NCBI RefSeq assembly: GCF_002072155.1
Contig: NZ_BDIY01000013.1
Span: forward strand, 37,434-101,433
DNA from: Roseovarius sp. A-2
GTDB lineage: Bacteria > Pseudomonadota > Alphaproteobacteria > Rhodobacterales > Rhodobacteraceae
Length of the DNA stretch: 64,000 nucleotides
Direction: 5' to 3'
In this document: positions 1-9,089 of the stretch, piece by piece
How the letters are laid out: the number at the start of each line of letters is the position of its first letter
How positions within the stretch are numbered: the first letter of the stretch is position 1
Program-made: the position numbers and the translations under genes
Notes under the pieces: model-generated
Database searches by the model: none
The model's input: the letters and a program-made list of their open reading frames with translations, nothing else
Told to the model about the DNA's origin: nothing

Positions 1-1
1 G

Positions 2-214
2 ACCGAGGATCATAACGTTGTGCTCGCCAACGGGGCTGCTGCTGAAACCTATGTGGATTATATTGAGCGCCGGGGATTTGATAATTACGCAGAATATGTG
101 GACCTTTATGGAGAGGAACGCACTATCATTGAAATGGCTCGTCCTCGGATCTCTTCAGCTCGGCTTTTGCCACCGTCAATCTGTGCGCGTCTAGGCGTGC
201 AAAAAATCGCCTGA
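2..214 (+). CDS. C-terminal part of unidentified protein (open at window edge)
   Basis: The reading frame is open from the first bases and ends with TGA at 212-214, so only about 70 C-terminal residues are visible. The piece is moderately acidic and then basic (tail RLLPPSICARLGVQKIA) and shows no membrane segment or metal-binding motif. I do not recognise the family. A short start could be read at the GTG at 20, but the frame continues upstream of it, so a truncated C-terminus of a longer gene is more likely. The next sequence is IS630 debris, so the gene may itself be a relic. Confidence 0.35.
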   Translation, partial: TEDHNVVLANGAAAETYVDYIERRGFDNYAEYVDLYGEERTIIEMARPRISSARLLPPSICARLGVQKIA

Positions 215-229
215 TGATTTATAACGCAG

Positions 230-525
230 CTACGCCGTAATCCGAAATTTGTCGTAGTTGATGACCCGGATGTTGTCTGACACCTGATCGCGAAACTATT
301 CCCACTCGTTGGGAATAGTTTCGCGGAAGACCATTAGGATCGCATTCGCGAACTGCTCTTGGCTTGGATCGTGCCGATTTTGTGTCACGTGTTGGTGCAT
401 GATGGCCCACAACCTTTCTATCGGGTTCAGATGTGGGCAGTCGGGCGGCAGCTGGATCACATGGATGCGACACTCTGGTCTGGCCAGGAATTCATCGAGT
501 TATGCGTTGATGTTGAATGCCGACA
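230..525 (-). pseudogene. IS630-family transposase, C-terminal remnant
   Basis: Read on the minus strand, this encodes the conserved IS630 C-terminal block: a LARPECRIHVIQLPP segment, then CPHLNPIERLWAIMHQHVT, which carries the terminal DDE-type glutamate. A QFANAILMVFRETIPNEWE tail and FRDQVSDN...NYDKFRITA follow. Two in-frame stops interrupt it, a TAA just upstream of LDEFLARP (about 510) and a TAG just after NEWE (about 316). The N-terminal two thirds are not recognisable. It is therefore a dead fragment. The TAG lies inside a perfect hairpin described separately. Confidence 0.78.
289..325. repeat. Perfect 16-bp inverted repeat with 5-nt loop
   Basis: The left arm CGCGAAACTATTCCCA (289-304), loop CTCGT and right arm TGGGAATAGTTTCGCG (310-325) form an uninterrupted 16-bp stem. 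It lies inside the IS630 transposase remnant, where intact relatives are expected to read NEW(D/E)KFRD. Here the K codon is replaced by TAG, and that replacement completes the palindrome. Confidence 0.9.
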
Positions 526-765
526 TCCAGATCGTCTGCGAAAGCAGGCTCCGTGCAGCCATACCGGAAATCTGCTCAGAGCCCACTGCGCCGATGACAG
601 AGCTTGGCACCGCTGGCAAGTTTGGCGTAAACGGGGCTCTGCAAAATAAGCCGCCAAGACATTGGTTCCGAACTTGTTTCTCGATGCTTCTATTAACGAG
701 CCTTCACGTTCGGGAGGCCAATGGTACGCTCTACTCCAAAGCAACAATAAAACCTTCAGTCAAAT
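526..765. other. Unassigned debris next to IS630 remnant
   Basis: No intact gene is visible. Short open frames on both strands have no recognisable domain. The stretch probably belongs to the same decayed mobile element or to a second one, with its junction to the LysR gene near 760. Confidence 0.4.
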
Positions 766-1671
766 CTACCAGACCGCTTTGAGTTGATCGAAAAGCGCAG
801 CCATGACCGGCGCCTCTTTCTGCGCTTCCAAGGCAAGGACGCATAGGCAGGCAGGAATTCTCTGGGTTTCGCAGACGGTCAACCCGTAGGCCTGACGTTG
901 GTGCAACGCGATGGACTCACGACAAAGGCTAAGCCCAACGCCGGAACGCACCATTTCCAGCATCGACGCCTCGTGGTCGACCAGCGCCACGGAATTCTGC
1001 ACGACGCCGTGACGGGAAAATATCCTGGTCAAAAGACGATTGTGGACCGACACCGCCGTTGTCCCGATCCAGGGAAGCGCCGCAAGTTCGGCCAAGGACG
1101 CATCGCCGACCCGCGTCTCCCAGCCGACGGGGGCGATGATGCGATAGTCAAATTGAGCCAGTTTCAGGGTCTGAAGGGGCTGTTCCGACGGGATTTCGCC
1201 AATTTCTTCGGGTGCGCAGAGATAAAAGCCGATGTCGATTGTTTGGCGTTTCAATTTGTCGAGGATTTCGCCGCTGACCCCATGAACGAGTTCGGTGACA
1301 ATCTCAGGATGGTTCTCTTTCAGACTGCTCAGCAATTTGCCAAGGCGGATGAATTCGGGATCCACGATGGTGCCGATCCGCAGCTTGCCCGATATCTGGC
1401 CGCTTTGCGTGCTGGCGCTGCGTCGCAGATCGGCCATGGCGTTCAGAACTTGTTCGGCCTTGGGCAGCAGGGCTTTTCCATCCTCAGTCAAATCAAGCCC
1501 GTGCGGGGTGCGCCGGAACAAGGTGATTCCGGTTTCCTCGCTCAATCGCTTGATCTGGTGGCTGATGGCTGGCTGGGTGAGGTGCAGAAGTTCCGCAGCG
1601 CGCGAAACGCTCCCTTCTCGTGCCACGGTCACAAAGGCCAAGATATTGTTGGGGTTAAACAATCTCTTCAT
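766..1671 (-). CDS. dddR: LysR-family regulator, probable regulator of the ddd genes
   Basis: This 301-residue protein has the usual LysR length and layout. An N-terminal winged helix-turn-helix (residues about 7-65, with AFVTVAREGSVSRAAELLHLTQPAISHQIKRL) is followed by a periplasmic-binding-like effector domain. It is transcribed away from the GMC/dddD/dddT genes with a 190-bp intergenic region between, the standard arrangement for a LysR activator of the divergent operon. In characterised DddD clusters (Marinomonas, for example) a LysR protein called DddR activates dddD in response to DMSP. The symbol is assigned by context. LysR sequences alone do not define the ligand. Confidence 0.7.
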   Translation of the reverse strand: MKRLFNPNNILAFVTVAREGSVSRAAELLHLTQPAISHQIKRLSEETGITLFRRTPHGLDLTEDGKALLPKAEQVLNAMADLRRSASTQSGQISGKLRIGTIVDPEFIRLGKLLSSLKENHPEIVTELVHGVSGEILDKLKRQTIDIGFYLCAPEEIGEIPSEQPLQTLKLAQFDYRIIAPVGWETRVGDASLAELAALPWIGTTAVSVHNRLLTRIFSRHGVVQNSVALVDHEASMLEMVRSGVGLSLCRESIALHQRQAYGLTVCETQRIPACLCVLALEAQKEAPVMAALFDQLKAVW

Positions 1672-1861
1672 ATTATCAGATTTAATATCAGGTTGAAAAT
1701 TATGTCATTAGGAATGTGTCTTTTGGCTTTCTAAACCTCCATAAGTTGATGCGCAGGGAGGAACGTATCGCACCGCTGACATCTCGTCCCGGTTAAGGGG
1801 CGGAACAACGGGGGCTGGTGCTTTCTTCGATGCCGTTGAACAAGCAGGAGGGTGTGCCAAG
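1672..1861. promoter_or_regulatory. Divergent promoter region between LysR gene and dddA
   Basis: This 190-bp gap separates the LysR start from the GMC gene. The GMC start at 1862 has a Shine-Dalgarno GGAGGG at 1847-1852. The part next to the LysR start (about 1670-1710) is AT-rich in an otherwise GC-rich context and is the most likely place for LysR T-N11-A sites. I could not define a unique operator by eye. Confidence 0.4.
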
Positions 1862-3526
1862 ATGTCAGTGGTCGGGGAAGATTTCGATTTCATAGTGATC
1901 GGCGGAGGGTCGGCGGGCTGCCTGCTTGCCAACCGGCTGAGCGTCGATCCAGGCAACCGGGTGCTGCTGCTGGAGGCCGGGAAGGTCGATAACTACCCAT
2001 GGATTCACATTCCCGTTGGCTATTTGTATTGCATCGGAAACCCGCGCACCGATTGGATGTATAACACCGAGGCCGACAAGGGCCTGAATGGCCGGATCCT
2101 GCGCTATCCCCGCGGCAAAACCCTTGGCGGCTGTTCGTCGATCAATGGCATGATCTACATGCGGGGGCAGGCGCGTGACTACGACAATTGGGCCAAGCTG
2201 AGCGGGGAAGAGGCCTGGAACTGGGGCAACTCCTTACGTGATTTCATGGCCCATGAGGACCATCACAAGCTGGATGGCGGAGCCGACCCGAAGACCGGGG
2301 ACAATAGCCGGTTTTCCGACTTGCACGGCCATGGCGGCGAATGGCGGGTGGAAAAGCAGCGCCTGCGGTGGGACGTGCTTGATAGCTTTGCCGATGCCGC
2401 CGCGCAGGCAGGGGTAGAAAAAACCGACGATTTCAACAGCGGAGACAATGCCGGGGTTGGCTATTTCGATGTCAATCAGCGGTCGGGCTGGCGCTGGAAT
2501 ACATCAAAGGCCTTTTTGCGGCCGGCGAAGTCAAGGCCCAACCTGACGGTCTGGACCGAGGCACAGGTTGAGAAGCTGACCTTTGGTAGGGATGAAAGTG
2601 GCGCACTGCGGTGCTGTGGGGCGCGGGTCAACCGCAAGGGTCAGACCGTGTCTGTGTCAGCCAGCCGTGAGACAATTCTGTCGGCCGGAGCGATCAACTC
2701 GCCGCAAATCCTGCAACTCTCGGGGATTGGTCCGGCTGCGCTGTTGCAGCAGCACGGGATAGAGGTGCTGCGCGACGCGCGGGTGGGCGAAAACCTTCAA
2801 GATCATCTACAGATCCGTGCAGTTTACAAGGTCAAGGGCACGCGTACGCTCAACACCCTTGCGGGCAACATGTTTGGCAAGGCGATGATTGGTGCGGAAT
2901 ACTTGTTGAAACGGTCCGGCCCGATGAGCATGTCGCCAAGTCAACTGGGCGCGTTTACGCGCTCTGATCCCTCCCGGTCGCATGCCAATCTGGAATACCA
3001 TGTGCAACCGCTGAGCCTCGAAGCTTTTGGCGAAGATCTGCACGATTTCCCGGCGATCACAGTCAGCGTTTGCAACCTCAACCCCACGAGTCGGGGCCAT
3101 GTGCGCATTCGTTCAAACGACTTCCGCGATGCGCCGATGATCTCGCCCAACTATCTGGCCACCGAGGATGACCGCAAGGTTGCAGCCGACAGCCTGCGCC
3201 AAGTGCGCGAGATTATGTCGAAGCCCGCGATGCAGCCCTATTACCCAGAAGAACACAAGCCGGGCCTTCAGTATCAAAGCGACGAGGACCTTTCCAAACT
3301 GGCCGGCGACATTGCCAATACGATCTTCCATCCGGTTGGCACGGTCAAAATGGGGAAAGACGGCGATGACACGGCTGTGCTCGACCCGCATCTGCGGCTC
3401 AAGGGCGTGTCGGGGCTGCGCGTTGTGGATGCGTCGATCATGCCCGAAATCACCAGCGGCAACACCAATTCCCCGACCTTGATGATCGCGGAAAAGGCAG
3501 CTCGGTGGATCCTTGCAGGCCAATAG
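1862..3526 (+). CDS. dddA: GMC-family FAD alcohol dehydrogenase, DddA-like (3-hydroxypropionate oxidation)
   Basis: This 554-residue choline-dehydrogenase-like flavoprotein has an N-terminal FAD dinucleotide fold (FIVIGGGSAGCLLANRL, residues 10-26). It has both GMC signatures (GKTLGGCSSINGMIYMRG and GAINSPQILQLSGIGP), and C-terminal catalytic His490 (FHPVGT) and Asn536 (GNTNSPT). There is no signal peptide, so it is cytosolic. In Halomonas HTNK1 a GMC dehydrogenase named DddA oxidises the 3-hydroxypropionate produced from DMSP. Its position immediately upstream of dddD and dddT supports that role here. Family membership is certain. The substrate is inferred from neighbours, and choline or another alcohol cannot be excluded. 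The start has a good GGAGGG nine bases upstream. Confidence 0.75.
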   Translation: MSVVGEDFDFIVIGGGSAGCLLANRLSVDPGNRVLLLEAGKVDNYPWIHIPVGYLYCIGNPRTDWMYNTEADKGLNGRILRYPRGKTLGGCSSINGMIYMRGQARDYDNWAKLSGEEAWNWGNSLRDFMAHEDHHKLDGGADPKTGDNSRFSDLHGHGGEWRVEKQRLRWDVLDSFADAAAQAGVEKTDDFNSGDNAGVGYFDVNQRSGWRWNTSKAFLRPAKSRPNLTVWTEAQVEKLTFGRDESGALRCCGARVNRKGQTVSVSASRETILSAGAINSPQILQLSGIGPAALLQQHGIEVLRDARVGENLQDHLQIRAVYKVKGTRTLNTLAGNMFGKAMIGAEYLLKRSGPMSMSPSQLGAFTRSDPSRSHANLEYHVQPLSLEAFGEDLHDFPAITVSVCNLNPTSRGHVRIRSNDFRDAPMISPNYLATEDDRKVAADSLRQVREIMSKPAMQPYYPEEHKPGLQYQSDEDLSKLAGDIANTIFHPVGTVKMGKDGDDTAVLDPHLRLKGVSGLRVVDASIMPEITSGNTNSPTLMIAEKAARWILAGQ

Positions 3527-3554
3527 GCCGGCGCGTTTGTCAATCGGAGGAAAC

Positions 3555-6065
3555 ATGCGCAACTCGTTCTCAAACCTTCCCTTGACTGGGGTCAAAGTGG
3601 TCGATTTCGGTCAATACATCGCCGGGCCCGCCGTTGCGATGCTGCTGGGTGATCTGGGCGCCACGGTTGTGCATATCGACCCGCCGGAGGGGCCGATGTG
3701 GGACAGCCCGGCCAATGCCACGTTGATGCGAAACAAGTTGATCGTGAACCTTGACCTGAAATCCGACCAAGGGCTGGCCGACGCCCGCGCGCTTTGTGCC
3801 GAGGCCGATATCATTGTCGAAAATTTCCGCCCCGGAAAGCTGGCTGCATTGGGCATTGATTTCGCGGCGATGCGCGAAGAGCGGCCCGAGTTGATCACTG
3901 TGTCCCTGCCGGGGTTTGCCTCCAACGATGCCGAGCACCGCGAATTGCGGGCCTTTGAAAGCGTGGTGGCAGCGAGTTCGGGCGTGTTTACCGACATGGG
4001 GCTGAACCGCGTTCTGATGGGGTTGAACCCCTCGTTCTCGCCGCTGCCGCTGTCATCCGCCTATGCCTCGCAGATCGCGGCCTCGGCGACGGTTCTGGCG
4101 CTGCAATCACGTCAGTTGACCGGCTTGGGCGACCAGATCGAGGTGCCGCTGGCGGCGGCCGTGATGGAGGGGTTGTGCTACAACTCAATCAAGGTGTCGG
4201 ACATGCCCGAACGCTACCTGACCCAACGCGAGATCGAGATCGAGCGACGCCGCGTCGAGGGCCTGCCGATGAACGTGTCCTATGAGGACTTGCAGGAGCT
4301 GCTCGATCCGTTCTTTCGCAGCTACATGTGCAAGGACGGGCGGATGTTCTACGTGGTTTGCCCCAGCCACAAGCATCACGCGCGCCGCTGCCTTGAGGTG
4401 CTCGGCCTGTACGAAGAGATGATCGAAGAGGGGCTGCAGGAAGAGGACGACACCTACAAACCCCAGTCCGAATGGGTGTCCGACACATCGCTCGGAGTTT
4501 ATCCGATGCCAAAGGAATGGGCCGACAAGATCGCCGCGCGGATGAAAGAGGTCTTCATGACCCGAACCTCGCATGAATGGAAGCGCATGTTCGGGCGCGC
4601 GGGCATTCCGGGCGCACCGCAGCGTTGGCTGCAAGAGTGGATCAACGACGAATACGCCGAGGCGTCTGGTTTGATGATCGACGTCTGGGACCCGATCTAT
4701 GGCGAGATGACCCAACCCGGCCCGGTGGTCTGGATGGAGGAAAGCGGGGAAGACGCGCTGTCGCCCGCGCCGCGCCGCTGGGTCGAGGTGCCCGAGGCCT
4801 TGAAAGTACTGCGCAAGCTGCGCACCGACATCCCCGACCCCGAAGACGGGATCGCGCAAGAGGGCTGGCTGTCAGGCGTTCGCGTACTGGATATGTGCAA
4901 CGTGATCGCCGGACCGCATGCTGCCAGCTATCTGGCGCGGTTTGGCGCGGAGGTGATCAAGCTCGACCCGGCAACACCGCTTTATGACAGCTGGAATACC
5001 GTGATCTATGGCCTGAGCCAAGGGCGCGGCAAGAAGTCGATCCTTGCCGATGCCAAGTCCGAACACGGACGAAAGGTGTTGGAGGATCTGGTGAAATCCG
5101 TCGACGTGATCTTCTGGAACGCGCCGGACAGTCAGATCAAACGGATGGGGCTGGACGCCGAGAGCCTGCGCAAACTGAACCCCGAAGCGGTTTTCTGCAA
5201 ACTCGATTGCTTTAGTGGCGTGCGGCGCGGCGTGCGCACCGATTACATCGGCTATGATGATCTGGTGCAGGCCACCACCGGGATCATGCTGCGTTTTGGC
5301 GGAGCGATGGACCGCCCCGAGGAGCACGCCCATGTCGGCACCATTGACGTGATGTGCGGCTTTGGCGGCGCGTTGGCGGTGGCGTCGGCGCTCTATCAAA
5401 AACACCGGTTCGGACGCATCGGGCGCGGGCGCACCTCGCTCAGCGCCAATAGCGGGCTGCTGCAAATCCCCTTTGCCTATGACTATCGCGGGCGCGGGCT
5501 GTTCGATGAACCGTCCGGCCCCGAGGTCAACGGCTACGATCCCCTCAGCCGCTTCTACAGCACCGCATCGGGCGTTTACATCCTGCTCAGCGCCTATGAG
5601 ACCGATCTGCCGCGATTCCGCAAAGTCGAAGATCTCGAAAACCTGCCTGATATTCCTGAAGAGGAGCGCGCCGCCTACCTTGCCAGCGCCTTCCAATCGC
5701 ATCCCGCGGCCAAATGGATAGAGCGCTTGCGTGCGGCCGATATCGGCTGCGCTATCTGCCACAACATCGAGGCGCTGCGGTCAGAAAACCTGCGCGACCC
5801 AGACGGCACGCCCGGCACCGATCGAGGCAGCTATTCCTTCTCGCAGTACGCCGATCATCCCAGCGGGCATGAGATCGTTCAACTTGATCCCTATGCTGTC
5901 CGCCCTGTGCGCGGGCGTGTCTATACCCTGCCGCCAACCGAAAAATTCGGTGCCTCCACACGCGCGATCCTTGGCGATCTCGGTTATTCCGATGCCGCGA
6001 TCGAGCGGATGTTGAAATCCGACCAGGTCAGCGAAAGCTGGAGTACAGAATACCTGCCCAGTTAA
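3555..6065 (+). CDS. dddD: DddD, class III CoA-transferase/lyase acting on DMSP
   Basis: The product is 836 residues and consists of two CaiB/BaiF-type class III CoA-transferase domains in tandem (about 5-415 and 435-836), the double-length architecture characteristic of DddD. The second domain has the catalytic aspartate, Asp598, in HVGTIDVMCGFGGALAVA. The equivalent place in the first domain reads PLSSAYASQIAASA and has lost it. This asymmetry is expected for DddD, which transfers CoA to DMSP and releases dimethyl sulfide and 3-hydroxypropionyl-CoA. The start at 3555 is chosen because GGAGG sits at 3546-3550; the frame extends a little upstream over the end of dddA without a ribosome site. 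A BCCT carrier gene follows, as in known ddd clusters. Confidence 0.88.
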   Translation: MRNSFSNLPLTGVKVVDFGQYIAGPAVAMLLGDLGATVVHIDPPEGPMWDSPANATLMRNKLIVNLDLKSDQGLADARALCAEADIIVENFRPGKLAALGIDFAAMREERPELITVSLPGFASNDAEHRELRAFESVVAASSGVFTDMGLNRVLMGLNPSFSPLPLSSAYASQIAASATVLALQSRQLTGLGDQIEVPLAAAVMEGLCYNSIKVSDMPERYLTQREIEIERRRVEGLPMNVSYEDLQELLDPFFRSYMCKDGRMFYVVCPSHKHHARRCLEVLGLYEEMIEEGLQEEDDTYKPQSEWVSDTSLGVYPMPKEWADKIAARMKEVFMTRTSHEWKRMFGRAGIPGAPQRWLQEWINDEYAEASGLMIDVWDPIYGEMTQPGPVVWMEESGEDALSPAPRRWVEVPEALKVLRKLRTDIPDPEDGIAQEGWLSGVRVLDMCNVIAGPHAASYLARFGAEVIKLDPATPLYDSWNTVIYGLSQGRGKKSILADAKSEHGRKVLEDLVKSVDVIFWNAPDSQIKRMGLDAESLRKLNPEAVFCKLDCFSGVRRGVRTDYIGYDDLVQATTGIMLRFGGAMDRPEEHAHVGTIDVMCGFGGALAVASALYQKHRFGRIGRGRTSLSANSGLLQIPFAYDYRGRGLFDEPSGPEVNGYDPLSRFYSTASGVYILLSAYETDLPRFRKVEDLENLPDIPEEERAAYLASAFQSHPAAKWIERLRAADIGCAICHNIEALRSENLRDPDGTPGTDRGSYSFSQYADHPSGHEIVQLDPYAVRPVRGRVYTLPPTEKFGASTRAILGDLGYSDAAIERMLKSDQVSESWSTEYLPS

Positions 6066-6225
6066 GGGCCGGGGGCGAAGGGGGCAGTCTGCTTCCTGCG
6101 TCGTATTGCAGTGTGCTGGGCCCTTGGCTCGCCGCATCGTCCATCAGGTTCGGACCTGTCACGTCGAATGGATGTTCGACGAACGGAGGAGGCTGTCCGC
6201 GCCTAAGTGCCAGAACGGAGGAAAT

Positions 6226-7884
6226 ATGGCAGATAAACCCCCATTGATGGATCTTCAGATCCCGACCGCAGACAGCGGTTTCTATTCCGGTTTCGCCAAA
6301 AGCGTGGCGATCCCGTCTAAAATCCTTGTTGCCGCGTTGATTGTCTGGGCCATCAGCGTGCCCGATAACGCGGCCGCCGTGCTCAACGCGATGAACGGGG
6401 CGATGCTCAAAAGCTTCGCGAGTTGGTATGTCTACGTCGTCGCGCTGTTCTTAATCCTTTGCATTGTGCTGGCTCTGATCCCCAAGACCGGGCGCCTGAA
6501 ACTGGGCCTGCCCGAGGACCGCCCTGAATTTTCGCGATTTTCGTGGTTTTCGATGATGTTCGGTGCCGGAATCGGAATCGGCATGCTGACCTTTGCCACC
6601 GCCGAACCAATGTATCACTTCGCCAAAAATCCGAATGTCATCATGGGCGAAACGACCGGGTCTGCGGCGGATAACGTGACTGCGGCCTATGTGTGGTCGT
6701 TCCTGCACTGGGGCTTTTCGGCCTGGGCCTGCTATGCGCTGGTTGGGCTGTCGCTGGCCTATTTTTCCTATCGGCGCAACCTGCCGCTGACCGTGCGCTC
6801 CGGGCTGACGCCGCTGTTTGGCAAGCGCATGTCGGGGTCTGTCGGGCATGTTGTGGATATTGTCGCGGTTGTGGCGACCATCCTTGGCGTGGCGCAAACC
6901 CTTGGTTTTGGGGTTGAACAGTTTGTCGCCGGGCTTAACCGAGTGGGCTTTGGAGACTGGATCGTCATGGCCGACGGGAAACCCACAGTTGCAGGCATCA
7001 TGGTTGCCCTGATCGTGATCCTTGGGGCTTCGACCCTGTCGGCACTGTCGGGTGTGGGCAAGGGCATCAAGTGGCTGTCGAACCTGAACATGGGGCTCAG
7101 CTTCTTTCTGCTCGCCTTTTTCATCCTGTTCGGCTCCACCTTCTTTGGCCTTGGTGCGCTGTTCTCGGGGTTGATCACCTATCTTATGGAACTGCCCGGC
7201 CTTTTGCTCACCGTCTGGCATGCGGATGGTACCGAAACCGGCGATGCGCTGGCCGCGTGGCAGGGGGGGTGGTCAGTGTTCTACTGGGCCTGGTGGATCG
7301 CCTTCGCACCGTTCGTGGGCGTCTTCCTTGCTCGCATTTCTCGCGGGCGCAGCATCCGGGAATATGTGATGGGCGCCATCGTGATCCCGTCGCTGATGTG
7401 CTTCGTCTGGTTCACGGTCGTCGGGGGCACGGCGATCGACATGACGCTGAACGGCTCCGCAGGCGATGCCATTTCAGACGCCGGCCAGGAGAGCCAGCTT
7501 TTTGTGATGCTCGACCTCATCTTGAGCGGCGGGCTGGCCTGGATCATGGCGGCCATCGTGGTGGTGCTGTTGCTGACCTATCTGGTCACAACGGCGGATT
7601 CCGCGATCCTGATCGTCAACACCATCAACGCCGCTGGAGAGGAAAGCCCGAAAGGCCGAATTCACATCATCTTTTGGGGTGTCGCACTCAGCCTCGTCGT
7701 GGGTGGGTTGCTTCTGGTTGGCGGGCTCAACGCTATCAAGACAGCCATGGTGATCGGTGCACTGCCATTCAGCTTTGTGATGTTTCTGATGTGTGCAGCG
7801 TTGATCAAAGCGGTCATCAAGGACGGGGTCCGTGAACGAAACGGCGTGCAAAGTGTGAGCTACCCCCCGAAATTCGGACACTGA
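6226..7884 (+). CDS. dddT: BCCT-family betaine/DMSP transporter, DddT-like
   Basis: This 552-residue polytopic membrane protein of the betaine/choline/carnitine transporter family has about twelve hydrophobic segments. The family's tryptophan-rich substrate region is present (VFYWAWWIAFAPFVGVFLARISRGRSIREY, here split by positions 7278-7370). The ATG at 6226 follows AACGGAGG closely and is preferred to an upstream in-frame start with no ribosome site. Lying directly after dddD, it most likely imports DMSP. The last residues (SYPPKFGH) are encoded by the edge of the IS3 remnant, so the native C-terminus was replaced by the insertion. The loss is outside the membrane core and may be tolerated. 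Confidence 0.82.
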   Translation: MADKPPLMDLQIPTADSGFYSGFAKSVAIPSKILVAALIVWAISVPDNAAAVLNAMNGAMLKSFASWYVYVVALFLILCIVLALIPKTGRLKLGLPEDRPEFSRFSWFSMMFGAGIGIGMLTFATAEPMYHFAKNPNVIMGETTGSAADNVTAAYVWSFLHWGFSAWACYALVGLSLAYFSYRRNLPLTVRSGLTPLFGKRMSGSVGHVVDIVAVVATILGVAQTLGFGVEQFVAGLNRVGFGDWIVMADGKPTVAGIMVALIVILGASTLSALSGVGKGIKWLSNLNMGLSFFLLAFFILFGSTFFGLGALFSGLITYLMELPGLLLTVWHADGTETGDALAAWQGGWSVFYWAWWIAFAPFVGVFLARISRGRSIREYVMGAIVIPSLMCFVWFTVVGGTAIDMTLNGSAGDAISDAGQESQLFVMLDLILSGGLAWIMAAIVVVLLLTYLVTTADSAILIVNTINAAGEESPKGRIHIIFWGVALSLVVGGLLLVGGLNAIKTAMVIGALPFSFVMFLMCAALIKAVIKDGVRERNGVQSVSYPPKFGH

Positions 7885-8752
7885 CATAAGCTACGATTTT
7901 CAGTCTGCTGATCTTCGACGAGAAGGAGATCAGAGATGTCGAAACGCAAGCAGCACGCGCCCGAGTTCAAGGCGAAGGTCGCGCTGGAGGCCCTGAAGGG
8001 CGAGACCGAGCAGAACCTCGGCCTGATGCGGCGGCTCGACGAACAGTTCCTGGAAACGCCGTTCTTCGGTGTTCGGCAGATGACCTGGCACCTGCGCAAC
8101 GACGGTCATCTGGTGAACGAGAAGCGCATCCGCCGGTTGATGCGCGTGATGAGGCTGATGCCGATCTACCAGAAGCCCAACACCAGCAGGCCGGCGAAAG
8201 GACACAAGACCTATCCCTACCTGCTGAGAGGTCTGAGGGTGGATCGTCCCAACCAGGTCTGGTGCTCGGACATCACCTACCTGCCGATGCGGCGCGGATT
8301 CCTGTATCTCGTCGCCATCATGGACTGGCATACCCGCAAGGTCCTGGCCTGGCGGATCTCGAACACGCTGGAGGCCGACGTCTGCGTCGAGGCGCTGAAC
8401 GAGGCCATCCACAAGTTCGGCCCGCCCGAGATCATGAACACCGACCAAGGAGCTCAGTTCACGTCCTTTGCCTGGACCGACCGGTTGCGCCGGTCCGGCG
8501 TGCGTATCTCCATGGATGGGAAAGGCCGGTTTCTCGACAACATCTTCATAGAGCGGCTGTGGCGGAGCCTGAAATACGAGTGCGTCTACCTGCATGCTTG
8601 GGAAACCGGCTCGGAGGCAAAGGCAGGCATCCGAAAATCGATGACCTTCTACAATCCACGTCGCCGCCACTCAGCACTGGTTGGAAAAGCCCCGTCGCTT
8701 TCGAACGGAAGGTGGCTTAAACGAGCACTTGGGGCGGCACAAAAGCGGGACA
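7855..8752 (+). mobile_element. IS3-family element, internally deleted copy
   Basis: The left end lies in the last codons of dddT near 7855 (CTACCCCCCGAAATTCGGACA). The right end is near 8752, at a GGCACAAAAGCGGGACA edge inside another interrupted gene. The two visible ends are not convincing inverted repeats of each other, so one end may be lost. It is about 0.9 kb against roughly 1.2-1.3 kb for a complete IS3 element, consistent with the internal deletion seen in its transposase. Confidence 0.7.
7936..8720 (+). pseudogene. IS3 transposase, OrfA-OrfB deletion fusion with frameshift
   Basis: The frame opens with the first 23 residues of OrfA (MSKRKQHAPEFKAKVALEAL...) and passes at Gly-Glu straight into the middle of OrfB (TEQNLGLMRRLDEQF). 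The rest of OrfA's helix-turn-helix and zipper, and the start of OrfB, are missing. The DDE catalytic core is retained (SDITYLP, NTDQGAQFTS, ERLWRSLKYE). Near 8683 one base is missing, so the tail leaves frame after HSAL. The third frame carries the lost ending GWKSPVAFERKVA with a stop at 8718-8720. The product is not expected to transpose. Confidence 0.8.
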
Positions 8753-8756
8753 CGTC

Positions 8757-9089
8757 CACGCCAACTTGTTCGCGCGGGACTTGCAACATTTCAAAAGTGA
8801 TACGCATTTCTTGAACATCTACCGCACGATCACGAACTTCGACATCCAATAGCCCCGTATAAACCGCTCCCAATGAACCAAGCACGCCACCTAAGAAGCC
8901 CAGCGAAGGTGCAAGCCAAGGCGGGTTAGCCCTGTATGGAGACTTTGAGTGTTCTGCGTCAAATTGGCTTTTCGCCAAATCACTTGCCGCTTTAGAAGTC
9001 TCGATATCTGCGGTGACCTTTTCCCGTTCAAGGTCATGCTGGGCACGTAAAAGTTCGAGGCGAGCACGTTCAATATCATTTGATTCCAT
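8757..9089 (-). pseudogene. Small membrane protein, truncated by the IS
   Basis: From the ATG at 9089 (AGGTGA ribosome site upstream on the minus strand) about 110 native residues can be read. They form a charged helical, probably coiled-coil segment (ERARLELLRAQHDLEREK...) followed by one transmembrane span (WLAPSLGFLGGVLGSLGAVYTGLL) and a short conserved-looking tail. The frame then runs into IS3 end sequence near 8752, so the C-terminus is lost. I do not recognise the family. Confidence 0.55.
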
